Part shown: positions 37,226-50,480 of the stretch, piece by piece | Layout: every line of letters starts with the position of its first letter | How positions within the stretch are numbered: position 1 is the first letter of the stretch | Assembly (NCBI RefSeq): GCF_000003195.3 | Contig: NC_012877.2 | Coordinates: forward strand, 20,672,294 to 20,736,293 | Length of the DNA: 64,000 nt | Direction of reading: 5' to 3' | Source of the DNA: Sorghum bicolor | Taxonomy: Eukaryota > Streptophyta > Magnoliopsida > Poales > Poaceae | Made by a program: the position numbers and the translations under genes | Notes under the pieces: generated by a model | Told to the model about the DNA's origin: nothing | The model's input: only the letters and a program-made list of their open reading frames with translations | Databases searched by the model: none

Positions 37226-38027
37226 CTGTTGAAAGGAATAGGAATACCATGGGTAAGAGAAGATTAGTTAAGCCATCATTTATTTATTTAAAAGGGACGA
37301 AATTGTAAGGGAAGGAGTAGACAGAATGTATGTATGAATGCGACATGATGCATGCACGAACCGTACGTCCTCACAAACTTAGAAAATTAATATTCTAACG
37401 GATATACAGTGGCATACATTCGTCTCTCGATACGATAACTATCGATTTACACGTGCGCTGTTAGAGTGCCTGCAGAAAACTTCATTTCAGCCCAACAGTT
37501 CCCAATATATCACTCAAGAAAGCAGTAACTAAGTGCACATTGCTCGGACATGCCCAACATGAACAAACAATGACACCACAGCTACCCGAGAATTTAAATG
37601 CTCCCCAATTAAGTTTCTTTCGTGGTTCCATGGTTTCGACATGTACCCACTCCAGAAAACCACCGCGAACACTCCCCTAGACCGCCGTTTGGACGATCAT
37701 GCTCTCACAGCTCACACTTACCATGGCGTAGGTGCGACGTTGCATAATTTAAATCTAGCAACATATGTGGCTAATTCACATATGAAGGCTACCTCCACCA
37801 TTAGACCACAGGGTAGCATAGTGCGGTCATCACACATCCATACCTGAGTACTGCCGGAGATGCATAAATAAAACCCCCAAAGTCAGTACTTAAATAGCCA
37901 CCTATAGTCCTTATGTGGGCAAGGAGGATTCGACCACTGGCATAACTTAATTACTTGTTTTACACCATTTTATTTAAAAACTCTTTTGTTTTAAATACAC
38001 AAACGCTGCATTTATAATGCTGAACTT
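37226..38027 (-). other. Untranslated leader of element B
   Basis: About 800 bp between the PBS and ORF0 with no coding signal. It contains short out-of-frame ATGs. The 3' end, CCTATTCCTTTCAACAG, resembles a splice acceptor. Confidence 0.65.
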
Positions 38028-38039
38028 GCTCCGATACCA
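38028..38039 (-). other. Primer-binding site of element B
   Basis: The - strand TGGTATCGGAGC starts two bases after the 5' LTR end (38042). It matches the usual initiator tRNA-Met site TGGTATCAGAGC except for one base. Confidence 0.9.
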
Positions 38040-38041
38040 GC

Positions 38042-41000
38042 TGTCACAGAACTGACCAAATTATAAGAGTTCAAGTGTAGAAACGATCGACAAGCAATCA
38101 AGTTTCCAAACTTGAGCCCATATAATCCCGGTAGTCAATCGAAATCACGAAGGACTTCAAACCAACTCGCAACAAACCAAGATCGTAATAGTTCAGCATA
38201 AACACAACGAATGTTACATAGTCATTCATTGCCGTCGAAGCGGCACCACATCGGAGTATTAAATTATTACAACACTGGATCGAAGTAGCGGAAGCAAAAT
38301 AGTTACACACACATTCCAAAGTTCAGTTCATAAGTTCGGGTTACTGCCAGAGTCTATGCCATCCTTCCAAAAGCATCAAAGACGAGATTATTAGAGAACC
38401 GTGCCCAACGGTTAGTCCTCATCCCCAGCGGGATGGAGACAGGTCTTGCAGAAACCGTCATAGAAGATGTCATCTGCAACAGGTGGGAATAAACCCTGAG
38501 TACCAGAATGTACTCAGCTAGACTTACCCGTCTAGTAAAACATAAAAGACACCAAGGATCATGCAAGGCTACATATCAAGTGGAGCTGGTTGACTCACCT
38601 TTTGCCAAAAGCTTAAATTACAATTAAGTTATTTTGGAGGCATCATATTTATTTATCATCAGCCTATCACTAGATTAGCACCTGTACTACAACACATCAC
38701 TTGATTATTACAAACAATAATAACCATATCAAATTCATCATATGTTCTTCTTGCTATCATCATTATCATGAACCAAGTTCATTAGTGAATGCTACGTTTG
38801 CCGCTGCTCTGTCAAGTTCTCACTAACCGGGAGAGAGGGCGATTCGAATCGAATTCCTATCCAGCTGGAGGATTATTCCTAGCACTCACCCAAGCATCCC
38901 CTGTCGGAGAGCCAACGGGTCACCTTTGGTACAACTCAGGAATCGCGGCTCCGATCAGCGCCGCACTCCCAGGGCTACCACTCTGCCAGGGAGGTCAGGA
39001 ATTTTAACTCACCTGCCTTTGAACTTACGCCAATGGTCCCCCGCACACCGCACTTCCTCCGGTAGTGCGCACTTTATACTTGCCGGTCTTCCGACCTGAG
39101 TCATACTACTCGGCTTCGCGGTCGGAACGAGTTATCCGGCCAACTAAGTGTCAGGCATGCGTTCAACATGACAAGAGGATGTACAACGATCGGTCCTTAG
39201 CTGCCACAGACGGAGTTACTACAAACTTGCAAAACTCCGCCCGGCTTAAGTCAATTTAATCAGGTTCCATCCATGATAGCACATATAGACCATCGTGATC
39301 CGACATAACCCTATCTCGCGTAGGTGACAGGATATCACCCGACTTCTACCGGTTAAAGCATGGCTAAGCTGCTACTCGATCCTAACTCTACAACCAGGGT
39401 GTGGAGAGTTATCTGACCAAGGATAGAGTAGAATGCAGCAAGGGTTTTCATCACAACTCCTAAACTTAATGCATCAATAGATAAAACATATTAAGTAAAC
39501 TTTTGAAAGTAAAGGGAGACTTAGAATGCTCCGGGGCTTGCCTTTCACGAACGACGCCGGCTCGTGATTCGGGCACTCAACTTCTTCTTCGGGCTCCTCG
39601 AGTCCGGCTTGCTGGACCTCCACCTCCTGGTTGCCTTCCTGGCTGTTGGGTATTCTTAACATCATTACTAAAAGTAGACTAAGTTCTAAATCTAGCAACG
39701 GTGCCAAAAATGCCAAACCTATCCCTCACACCACTTAAGCCAAGTTGTCATCCCCAGCATGACATGAGAGACGCGGTATTGAAATATGCAATTGCTCTTC
39801 TAAATAAATAATAAATGGGATCTACAAGCGCACAGATTAATACCGATGTAGCATTTTAACCGGGAAGTATTCCAGGTATCGTTATTTATATTTTTACCAC
39901 TGGGAAGGGATTAACAATCATCAATATTGATTACAGAATAGAATATGAGATTGAGCATATATCATTGCATGTATAATTGAGAACATTATATCTAACTCTT
40001 CATACAGGGATAAGTGTCACATAAAGGATATATGAAATAATAATAGTGACAAGGATAACTAATCTGATCTAGCCACATAATAAATATGATAAGCACCTCA
40101 ATTAGATACTCTAGAAAGTCATTAGCATGGTATTAGAACGAACTACAAGAATATTCCCTAAGTTATTCTTAACTATATAGTCTAGCATTATCATAGTTAG
40201 TGCAAGCATACTTAGCAATCATTGCGAGACAAGACTACGCCCATGCATAGTGATATTAGCAAGGAATATGAGAAACATAGCAATCACTCCCCTGTAATAA
40301 TGTTGCTCTGCCAGCCCAATACACGAGAGGGGGACTATATAAGAATCAATGAAGCTGTCACTATCACGAACTACCTCACGATCTGGCATATTGGGTACAA
40401 TCGCAGATAAATACGGTATAAGCACCACGCCTACACAATATCTATCATTTACCCATGGATCCGATGGATAAACGCTATACGATCCTAAGCATGTATATAG
40501 ATCGTATCTAACTAAGCCAAGTACATAACTATGATAAACTAAGAACAATATAATCTTGAATATAAGCAAGTAGAGCAAAGTCATAAGCAATATATTGAAG
40601 TAGAACAAAGTCATATTCATAATATTGAAGAACAAAGATAATTAGAAAGCAATTAGAAGCACAATTAGAGAATTACCAAGAATCCTCCTGACAGATCCGG
40701 AAACCAATCGAAGATTGACTCCTTCTAGTTCTAATCCTATGTAGCTATGCTAATCTAGATATCTAATTGATGTGGTGGCTCTAATCTTGATCAGAGGCTT
40801 CTTCTCCCTTGATGGAACAATGAATTAGGGTTGAGAGGCTCTCTCCTCCAGGGGCCAGGGGGTCTGGTTTTATAGTCCCTTCAAGTGAATATGGGCCCTT
40901 GGATCAAACCGACATAGATTGTATGGTTTAGATTCATCCTTTAGGTCGGTGGAGATCTAACGCAAAGCAGAGTCCTGTTTGGACTCCAACAGGGGGCGGG

Positions 41001-44000
41001 CGCCCAGTAGGACAGGGCGGGCGCCCTGCCTCTGGCCCCGTTTCGCCTCTGCTTCGGTCTCGTGGCTTCTGGAGTCTTCTAGATGTAAGATAATTGCGCA
41101 GCACATTAATATCTTTACGTAATCCTGACATGTGGGCCTTTCTTCCATATTTCCTGATAACCCCCTACAGAAATAGACAAACACCAAAACTCGTGGAATT
41201 CTGTCAGATAAAACCCTAAGTCTAGATCTTGATTTCATTTGGATCCTTTTCTTTATTTATTTGATAATTAAATTTGATACTTAAGGACCGTCAACACTGG
41301 CCTTCGGGATTCGCTTGGAGCTCGAAGGAAACGGTCACGTCCGGTGCACCTATTGCATGCTCGAACAATAAGAAGATGCACATGCTAAAGATGAATACCT
41401 AATAACACAAGCAACTCACTGGATACTCATTTACGGAGCAAAAGTTATACAAGCTCACACAAGCAAACAAGTTAGCTTAGCCCCAAAACCTATCCTGATA
41501 CCAAAACAGCAATCAACATAAAACAGGAGTAACCTGGTAATTAAATCATAACTAATGATAGACAGATCCAACAAACATAAATAAAGACATTCTGGAAAGC
41601 TTATGAAATTGTCTACAAATCATCTTTAAACACCTCAGCATGATTCAAACATTAAGCCAGTCATTTAAACAGAGTTCCAGGTTCTGTCCCAGAAAAACAG
41701 AGAACACCTATTTCTGGAACCCAACTTGGAACAGCTATAACTTTTAAACTACTTGGCCAAATGACCTCCAATTTAAACCACAGCTAGCTCTATAAGTTTA
41801 GAACAACTTTGATTTAGACAAGTTTCACAGAAAGTCAAGTTATCATTAAGCAAAGTTAAATTGCTCACTTGCTGTCCAGAACAGCATTTAACCCTATAGT
41901 TAATTATTTAATAGCATGACCAAAACACAAACAATGCCAATCACATAGCTTATGAGCACAAACATATTACCAGATTACCAGAACATCAGATGGAAACCCC
42001 AAAACATTTACTTAACAAGGCATTTATTAATTAATTATAAATAAGAGCATAATTACAAGATACTAGTCAAAGTGCTCAGAAAAATCTACAAAAATTACAG
42101 AAGCACAAGGACATCATCAAAGTATCACCATAAAAATTTCAGAGCAATTGCACATACCAAATTAAAGATATACATTTAACATGTGCCTAGATGTTTATTT
42201 CATAAATTCAGAAACATGACTTATATTATGCCAAACAACAGATTTCAGATTATTTACACATTAGGAATGCCATAAACCAGTTTACTACCAAAGTAGAGCA
42301 CCAGCATAAGTACCATTTATTTTATTTGATTTAATTAAAGAAACAAGCCACATTTCAATCATAAACTACATATCAAAGCTGCAGTATTCCAAAAATCATG
42401 AAATATTTACCAAAGTACTCTAACACCATACAGAGGCTACCACAAAATTTTCAGAGAAAACTAAGCAATATAACCAGAGATATGCATTTATCCATGAATA
42501 ACAAGATTAAATCCTTAAAAAATAATTTCCCAGAAACCATGGTTCATTTTATATTTTTATTAAAAACTAGCCATCTCAAGGAATACCACAAAATTGGTTT
42601 CACAATTTTTGGATCTCAGAAACAGGAGATATGATTTTTGCAAGAAAGCCAAAAATCAGGATTTTGAATAAAAGAAAAGGAGGGAAAGAGGAGACACTGA
42701 CAGTGGACCCCATCTGTCAGGTCCGTCTTCCCCGAGGCCGAGGCGACGTTCGCCGGTGATTTCTCCGCAACGGCGAGGTCTCCGGCGAAACCACGGGCAT
42801 CAGCGTGATCCCCAAACCCTAACGAATCGATTGACCCCCTTTTTCCCACGGCGGAGCCACCGGAAGGAGCTCACCGTCGACGATGGCGGCTCGGCGGAGG
42901 TGCTCGGCGTTACGCCGGAGCCCTCAGGCCGGTAGAGCGCAACCTAAGGCCTTCTACAGCACCAGCGGACTACGGCGAAGCTTCCTAGGTACACAGCTTG
43001 GCCTGGATCCTCGTGGAACAAGCTGGCCACGAGAGCACCCATCTCCGGCGGGAGCACGGCGGCGCTGCGCACCGTGTCCGGTGACGGAGAGCTTGGTAGA
43101 GCGTCCACCAAGTGGCGCAAAAGCTCGCTAAGGACCTAAGCTACCTCTAGGACCAAACCAGAGACGACGGGAGGCTTCACAGAGCTCGGCATTGAGTTCA
43201 CCGGAGAAAACGGTCACGGCGACCCGATTTGGGGGAAGAAGGAAATGTCGGCTCACCGGTGGGATTCTCGGCGAGTTAGAGGGTGGAGATTGTAGAGCGG
43301 TTCACGGCGGAGCTTTGGGTGAAGTTTGGTGAGCAATGGCGCAGCAGGGAACGCGCGCGAGCTCGCCGGAGTAAGCTCACGGAGAAGAGCTCTCGGCGGC
43401 CGCGTTTCTGGCGAACTGGGCGAGGGAGAGCGAAGTGGACGCGTCCACTCTGCGCGGGGCGTCGCCGTGGACGTCATGCGCGCGCGCTGAGCTGACGAGC
43501 GGGGCCATCGCTGGCGTACGGACGACATCTGGCGGACAGGTGGCGTCCTGGCCATTCCCGACGGTGAGCTCGGTTTCGATTCAGAGACAAAGGTGACCGA
43601 TTGACAGAGCAACTTCACCAAAGATTATCTCCCAAACCAGACCGAGTTAGAAGATGATGCAGTTGACAAAGTTGGAGTTCCAAACGAGTTCTACAACTTT
43701 GTCAATTGGAGCAAAGGCCAGATCGGCCTGGATTGAAAGATATGGAGTTTTCAAAATCGATCGAGCAAACTGGTTTCATCTCAAGACTTAGAAAATTTTC
43801 TAAGTGTTGGAAACAGCCTCAAATCTGCCTTGTGGGCCACTTTTGAGCTATTTGTGTCATTTTCATGAGATGGCCATAAAACAACTTTTGTTCCTTATAA
43901 AATTTGCTACAACTTTGCTGTAGGAAGTTTTGACATGCAAACATTTTATGAAACACTTTTTAAAAGCCTAAGCAAAAGAGATTTCTAGGGCCTATTTTCA

Positions 44001-44280
44001 TAAGTATGACATAGAAGCATAATTTGGAGAAGTGATCAACATGAACATTGTTCCCAAGATTAAGTTAAGCATAGATAAACTAATTACCAAGACATTAAGC
44101 ACAAACACAAGCATTGATCACTCAAACATAAGCATAGGAAGCCTATTTAAGCAATTTAAAACACATTTTTGCATAGAATGACATGCCTCAAGATAGATGA
44201 TGATTATGATATGCTTTGAGTAGATGATGATGCTCATGCTATGCACATGATCAATGCAACCATAACACTGGGGTGTTACA
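38042..44280 (-). repeat. 5' LTR of element B, containing F2
   Basis: Same ends as 6808-11388 (TGTAACACC at 44280, CTGTGACA at 38042 on the - strand). It is 4581 bp after removing F2 and its TSD copy. The F2 insertion breaks the small conserved ORF. The GC-rich part is at about 42680-43600. This copy would have supplied the promoter for the element. Confidence 0.92.
39644..41296 (-). repeat. F2: solo LTR in B's 5' LTR
   Basis: 1653 bp, reverse complement of F1 with scattered differences, with perfect TSD ctggc (39639-39643, 41297-41301). It is absent from the other LTR of B, so it came after B's integration. With F1 it forms an inverted pair about 4 kb apart. Confidence 0.93.
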
Positions 44281-45000
44281 TTTACCGATTTGGTATTCCT
44301 CAAACAATTACTACCGATCAGGGTACTATGTTTACATCGGGAGAGTTTGATGAATTTACAATTGGTATGGGAGTTAAAGTATTGAATTCTTCTCCTTATT
44401 ATGCTCAAGCTAATAGGCAGGCGGAAGCGTCTAACGAAGGAATTATTAAACTCATGAAACAGAAGATTGAAGAAAATCCTAGGAGGTGGCATACATTGTT
44501 AAGTGAGGCTTTATGGTCATATCGGATGGCATGTCATGGCTCGACTAAAGTTTCACCTTATCAACTAGTGTATGGACATGATGTAGTGCTACCATGGGAA
44601 ATTAAGACTGGATCTATATGATTGTCTTTTCAAGATCAGCCGACTACCGATGACTATGCTACTTTGATGAAAGATGAGTTGGATGATTTATCAGGGCATC
44701 GGCTGAAGGCTTTGATGAGTATAGAAGAAAATAAAAAGAGAGTTGCTAGGTGGTATGATAAAAAGGTAAAAGCTAAGTAGTTACCGATGGAGATTTGGTG
44801 TGGAAACTAATTTTACCAATTGGGACAAAGTTCGAAGTTTGGCAAGTGGTCTCCTAATTGGGAAGGTCCTTATTGGATAAATCGGTCTGCTCCTGGTAAT
44901 GCTTATATTTTGGAAACTCTAGAAGGAGTTGAATTTCCCAGAGCTTTGAACGGAAAATATTTGAAGAAATATTACCCAAGCATATGGGTCGATGCATAAA
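44281..45000 (+). pseudogene. Integrase core end and C-terminus of element A
   Basis: It continues A's integrase after B. The second catalytic Asp (TTDQGTMF) and catalytic Glu (NRQAEASNE) are spaced 35 residues apart and both are present. The GPY-type C-terminal region (KFGKWSPNWEGPYW) and the end LKKYYP are recognisable but split by TGA 44619-44621 and frame changes. The last stop is near 44998. Confidence 0.86.
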
Positions 45001-45155
45001 AAGTTCAAATGCCGATAACACTCCTATCGGCTGGATTAAAATGTACCCGGGACTGAATATGATGTTTTAAAGGATGCCGGTAACAATCCTATCGGCTGGA
45101 TCAAAATAATCAAAGGTTTCTAAAGACAGAACAAAACACGCCGCCGATGAAGAGC
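45001..45155. other. Spacer between A's pol and its antisense gene
   Basis: Two similar units containing TATCGGCTGGAT(T/C)AAAAT, about 65 bp apart, and no coding sequence. The two genes converge here. Confidence 0.6.
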
Positions 45156-46543
45156 TCATATTTTCAGTAAGGCTTGGATAGTCGATATGGCACGCAGACG
45201 GACCTGATCGGCCTCTTCTATCTCCTTAATGTCCTCATCGGTAGAACCCTCCACTGGCTTCAGCTTCTTCTTCATCTGCAGTGCTTTATGGGCTTGAGTG
45301 TTTCGTTCTTGCTCAAGAGCCTTGATCATTTCAGGCAGCTGACTCTCTTCTTGCTGAGCTTGGGAGAGGGACTCTTCTACTTTCTTAAGCTCTGCCAACA
45401 GAGCTTCCCTTTTTGCCGATAGGTCAGAGATCTTTTGTTTCAGCGTCTCTCCTGAGGATTTTAGAATGCCAATGCTCTTGTGTTTCTCATCGGCAAGGTG
45501 TTTCACTTTCCTTACCTCCTCCGAGAGCTGGGCATGGGTGGCTCTATCGGCAAGGCATTGAGTGGCCTTTTGGTACTGGAGTTGGCGGCTCTCCAAGTGT
45601 GCAGCCTTGAAAAGGATTTCTTCGGCATCGGCAGGGATTTGGCCTCTAAGAGCCTTAAACAGAGCCTTGGTTGGATCGGAGTCATTGACGAGTTGGGTTG
45701 TATCCTGATGAAGCAGGGCCAGCAAATCTTCTAGCTTTGCTCTGATTTCTTCCGATGAAATCCCGATTGCTTGAGAAGTGCTTGCTTCCTCGCCTTGATC
45801 GTCGGAAATTTCAATGGCCAAGGAGAACAGGCTGTCAGGAGAATCTTGTTCCTGAAAAGGAAAAAGAGATAGGTTATTTGATGATAAAATGTTAGTAAAA
45901 TAAAAGATGATAATCAAATAGCTTACTTGTTTCAAAGCTATCTCTCGCCTCTGGCTAGTTGAGACCGATGGTATCACAGGTTGATCAGCTGGAGTTGCCA
46001 TTGGAAGAATGTCAGCTGAAAATTAATAAGGATAATTATAAGTTGGAAAGATAAATCCATCGGCAACGATTTCATAGACAATGCTTTACCTTGAGGGGGT
46101 GCAGTGCTTGTTTGAATTGAGGAGACTATGATTGAACCTACTGGATCGGCGGTCTGCTCATGTACATCGGCTGATGTCTCTTCTAGCCGAGGTTCTTCTT
46201 GTGGCTGAGGTGGAGACGGTGCTTGCTGTGTCTGAGCCTCTGGTGAAGAAGGGGACAATTCCACATGAATCGGTGACCCTGGAGGAGGAGGAGGAGGAGG
46301 AGGAGGAGGAGGCGTTGCTGATTTTCGACGCTTTGCTTGCGACTTAGTACTCTTGGGACCCTTTCCCTTAGCTTGACTGGCCTGGGGGGCATCGGCACTT
46401 GTCTTGGTACTTCTGGTCTTTACTGATTTGCCGGATTGCTGGTACAACAACAAAAGTTTTGTAAGTACAAGCGTGACAGGGTATTGATGAGATTCTGGTT
46501 GGAGTAGTAAAAGTTACCGATGAGGTTCCCATGTCAGCCAATG
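45156..46543 (-). CDS. Antisense gene of element A, 3' exons
   Basis: Exons on the - strand from GT/AG borders are 46543-46518 (part of a 30-nt exon split by element C), 46438-46090, 46015-45927 and 45851-45156. All phases agree and no stop occurs before TAG/TAA at 45158-45156. Exon 46438-46090 is Ser/Lys/Pro-rich with a Pro run. The last exon has an acidic start, then a long coiled coil (about residues 100-210 of that exon, with EEVRKVKHLADEKHK) ending ALLKI. The product is unknown. The sense gag-pol of the same element carries many stops, while this gene shows none. Confidence 0.65.
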
Positions 46544-48816
46544 TGTAACACCCTAGGAGTTAAGCATGCACTTAGTCTCATAAAACATTCATAAGCATTC
46601 TCATCAAGTATGGCATAAGCATCACATCCCGTGAGCACAATAATAACTCAAGTGTGATTTTATGTGTGCTTTATTTTAAGTGAATTAAATATGTTAAAAA
46701 TATTATGCTTGTTCAACAAAATTGTTAAATATTCAAATTAGGTTGAAATGAGTGTTAGAATATTTAAAGAGTAATTTTTTGATATTTTTGGAGCCATAGG
46801 ATAAGAGATGGAATTTATACAAAAATCCCTAAGATAAATTTATTTAAAAACCTAGAACTGGTTTTAATCTATGATTCAAATTCTATTTGGAATTTGGCTT
46901 CACTTATTAAAGCAAAGTTGTAGGGAATTTCATGGGAACCATTCTTCTTTTTACTCCAACCCCTGAAAAGTTTTGTAAAAGCTTCAAAAGTATTATTTAA
47001 ACTTTTTGGAGAAAAGTAATTCAAAAAAAAAAGAAAAGGGGACAGGCGCTGCTGGGCCGATCCGCCTCCCTTTCGGCCCAGACAGCAGCTCGGCCCGCTT
47101 CCCCCTCCCCTCTCTCTCCCGTGCGGGGCGCCCGCCTCGCTCCACCCGGCGCCGGCCACGTGGCGGCCGTACGCCGGCGTTGGACGCGCCGCGGCCGACC
47201 TGCCTTCACCTGGTCGGGACGCCGCCCCGCGCCCCCAGGCCACTCCACTCCACTCTGTCGCCCGCTCTCCCCTCTCTTCTTCCTCCCCGCGCGAGCAGCA
47301 GCAGCCGCGGCGGCGCTCCGTTGTGCGCCATTGGTGCCGAAGCCCAGCGCCCAACTCCGGTCACCCGCGCCCGATTAAACCCGCCCCTAGCTCCGCCTCG
47401 ACGAGCGCAACCTCGTGCGCACACTCTCGGCCGACAGCGTCCAGGTATTAGGTGAGATTTCACCACCGCGACATGGCCGGAGCTCCGACGAGCTCTCGGT
47501 CCCCGCGAATCTCCCCCTTCCCGACCCCTTTTCTCTTCGTTTGTTCGCGCATTGTGGTCGCCGTGCTCCCGCGAACCCTAAGCACCCCTCCGTTCGCACT
47601 CTATCGGCCGGAGACGGCTGGACGCCGGTGAGAAACGCCACCGAGCTCCGCCGTGTGCCATAGCTGCCGCTAGGGACCTCCTCCGTCGATGAGATCTAGC
47701 TCAACGTGTTCGTCTTGAAGAGACGAAGCCGTAGGTGCCCTCCGCGCCACCGGAGACCTCGCCGTCGGCGAGAACCGGCCGGCTGAAGTTGGCCGGAGCG
47801 CTGCATGGCTGACCCGTGGGGCCACGACCCCTGGATCCCACCTGTCAGCGCCTCTGCGGGCGTGGATCCGGGTGAATCTAACGTTTTCCGTCGGTTTTCT
47901 TAAATAAAGGTTTTCTAGAAATTGATTTAAATCTTGTAAAATCCATATCTTGAGTTCTACAGCTCCAAATCTGGTGAAATAAATTTTGGTGAGCTTTATA
48001 ATTCCAGACCTGTAGCTTGGTGTGATTGCATGTCATGTTTGAACAACTTTTCTGTATAAATATATTTAATCCATGTTTTTGCTGGGATTGGAAAATGCAT
48101 AGTAATTAAAATATAACTCAAAAAAAATATGCAACTTGTTTTTCTGGCTCTGCATGGATGATTAGTCACTGGGAAAATTTTGCTACACATTATTTGCTGA
48201 ATAAATGAATTTATGGTGATTTAAATGCTTGCATGGCAGTGGTTTATGATTTTTAATAAATAATTGGATCTTGCAATTAATCTGGAAATTTTTGTGGGTG
48301 TTTCTTATGATAACAAGTAAATTATAAAAATATGAAATCTGCTGTTTGACACTTATACCACAGTAGAGTATTTGTACTTGCTTTTATGAATTAATCTTGT
48401 GATTTTTGAAACTCAAAATAAGTGTCTAAATATTATGAAAAATTTATGGTAGACTTTATGTTTGACTGGTAGTCTACTGTAATTTTTGTGGAATTTATTG
48501 ATAAATAAAAGTGTGTGCTATTTTGATGGGCCTAAAAATGAATAAAGAAATTATGAATGGGTATATATAGGTTAAGTAGAATAAAAGAGGTTTGGTGTAT
48601 CTTTGAAGCATCTTGTGAGTTTGCTGGTTACACTTGAGGATAATTTGTAGAAGAGAAGGAAATAGATGATTAGTGTAATTGCGTGTTCTTGGATGATGTT
48701 GACTACCTTGTAAAAAGCATGACCAATTAAATCATCTATACATCATGTCATGGTCATTTGGTACCCTCTCATACAAGCATTCACCCGGGCATCTCGCACT
48801 CCACTCATGAGCACAT

Positions 48817-49047
48817 ATGCATCATACAGGCTCGCACGAGAACGAGGTGAGACCCGAGGAGCAGGAAGAAGCACAGCAGCAGGAACCTCTGGGAGTGTCA
48901 GAACCCGGAGAAGAGCTGCAAGAGTGCCCGGATCATAAGCCGAGCACGTTCGAGAAAGGCAAGCCCCGGAGCATTCTAAGTCTCCCTATTCTCGCTAACT
49001 TAAATAATATATTATGCTTGTTCTACTATGTTGCATTTAAGTGGTAG
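48817..49047 (+). CDS. Small ORF in C's 5' LTR, conserved with element B
   Basis: A 76-residue frame of unknown function: a Glu/Gln-rich block, then CPDHKPSTFEKGKPRSILSL and a hydrophobic tail. B's LTR encodes a similar acidic block and KGKPRSILSLPLL. The frame may start as an exon, since CATACAG lies just before GCTCGCACGAG (near 48827). AAAGGCAAGCC at 48955-48965 could be a GC-type donor. Confidence 0.4.
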   Translation: MHHTGSHENEVRPEEQEEAQQQEPLGVSEPGEELQECPDHKPSTFEKGKPRSILSLPILANLNNILCLFYYVAFKW

Positions 49048-50029
49048 GAATTGCTTGATACCGTTGATGCATATGTACTCCTTGTTATCACTACTCGTTT
49101 ATCTACCTTGTCATATGTAGATAGGCACGGAGTCTATGCTTAGCCTGCTTAGTCCGGTAGAAGTCGGGTGATTTCCTGTCACCTGCGAGATATAGGTGGA
49201 TACCTGCTTGACTAAGCGGTGATTGCTTTGGGAATGAACAACCAAGTGTGGAATGGAATTTGAGACCGGGCAGGGTCTTATGGTGGGTTGACCATAGTGC
49301 CCCTGCCTGTGTCGATTAAGGACCGATCGTTGACGGACCTCTTGTCATGTTCAACGCATGCCCCACATTTAGCTAGAAGGATAAGTCGTTCCGACCGTGA
49401 AGCCTGAGCACTATCCGGGCCGGGAATCGGCTAGATGTACGCACTGTATTGGTGATGGTTGAGGAGAACGACGAGGGCGCGACGCGAAACCTTGGTATAC
49501 CTTAGATACCTCAGTCGCCGGAACGGTCCTCGGGTACGGGCGGTGCCTGTCGAACCCGCGAATTGGTCCTCGATAGTGTAACACGGTGATCTGTAGCTCA
49601 CTTGATCAGTGAGTGTGGTTTGTGTGGGGAATAACTCGCCAGCTGGTTAGAAATCGATTCGAATCGCCATCACTCCTGGATAGTGAGCACTTGATATGAG
49701 CTTCGTCCTCGTAGTAAGGACTATGGAACACCTGGGTTATATGATGAATAATTGCATGAATGCTATGATGAGGTACCATCATATTATTATATTTGTTTGC
49801 CATAGTGCAGGAGCAAACCTAGATAATAGGTAATGATACTTTCAACTTGAGCTAATTAAAAAGAAGAAGAATTCCTTTAGGATATGTTTAATAGAATAGT
49901 TCTTTTATGCAAAAAGTCATCAGCTACCCCCACCATATAGCCTTCATGATCCTTGAAAAAGTATTTATTTCTAGTTTATGACGGGTAAGTCTAGCTGAGT
50001 ACATTCTTGTACTCAGGGTTCTACTCCCA

Positions 50030-50045
50030 TGTTGTTTTGCAGATG
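50030..50045 (+). promoter_or_regulatory. Putative 3' splice site directly before an ATG in C's LTR
   Basis: GTTGTTTTGCAG ends at 50042, followed at once by ATG. It is repeated in the 3' LTR (62926-62931) and matched in B (7242-7237). Splicing is inferred. Confidence 0.4.
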
Positions 50046-50468
50046 GTCAAATGTACTATGGTTATTGCATCATCTGCTTGTACCCAGCAATGGGCGATGA
50101 CTAGACCAAGGGCGATGGTCACTCTACCTCTTCTTTTGCTTTTGTGAGAATGACTGAACTATGGCACTGTATCAGACTAAGTATGTGTGTGTTATTTTCA
50201 AACTATGAAGCTTCCGCTACTTGAGAACTTAGTTTGTAATAATTTGAAGAACTCTGATGTATTTGATGGTTGTTTATGAACTGGATGTAATTGTGGAAGG
50301 TGACCGCTAAACTTATTACGATCTTGGCTGTATGTACGATATGTGGTTTGAAATCCTTCGAGATTTCACGGACTACCGGGATTATATGGGTTTAAGCTCG
50401 ATAGTTCGACTATGCAAATGGTCACCATTAGGCTTAATCTCTTATAATTTGGGCGGTTCTGTTACAGC

Positions 50469-50480
50469 TGGCATGAGAGC
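50469..50480 (+). other. Primer-binding site of element C
   Basis: TGGCATGAGAGC, two bases after the LTR end, differs at two positions from the initiator tRNA-Met site TGGTATCAGAGC. Confidence 0.83.

Larger units (their letters stand above)
6808..44280 (-). mobile_element. Element B: Tekay-like chromovirus with 4.6-kb LTRs
   Basis: A Ty3/gypsy element in minus orientation inserted in A's integrase, with perfect TSD tttac (6803-6807, 44281-44285). The 3' LTR is on the left (6808-11388) and the 5' LTR on the right (38042-44280). The primer-binding site matches the 3' end of initiator tRNA-Met. Its order on the - strand is leader, ORF0, gag, PR, RT, RNase H, integrase, chromodomain, PPT. It contains insertions D, B' (holding E), F1 and F2 and an N gap. 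Without F2 and its TSD both LTRs come to 4581 bp, which with their near identity suggests a fairly recent insertion. Confidence 0.9.
46544..50466 (+). repeat. 5' LTR of element C
   Basis: 3923 bp, TGTAACACC ... TGTTACA. A GC-rich part at 47040-47850 probably holds the promoter and leader start, followed by a long AT-rich part (47880-48780), a conserved small ORF (48817-49047) and a 3' part similar to B's LTR (for example GGACCGATCGTTG and GTACTCAGGGTT). Relative to the 3' LTR it has about 36 extra bases near 48668-48703. Confidence 0.92.

Noticed and set aside
40219..40635. 138-codon hydrophobic frame present in both F1 (34665-35081) and F2
   Set aside because: Open in both solo LTRs, but low-complexity hydrophobic with no motif. 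The two copies are close relatives, so shared openness is weak evidence.
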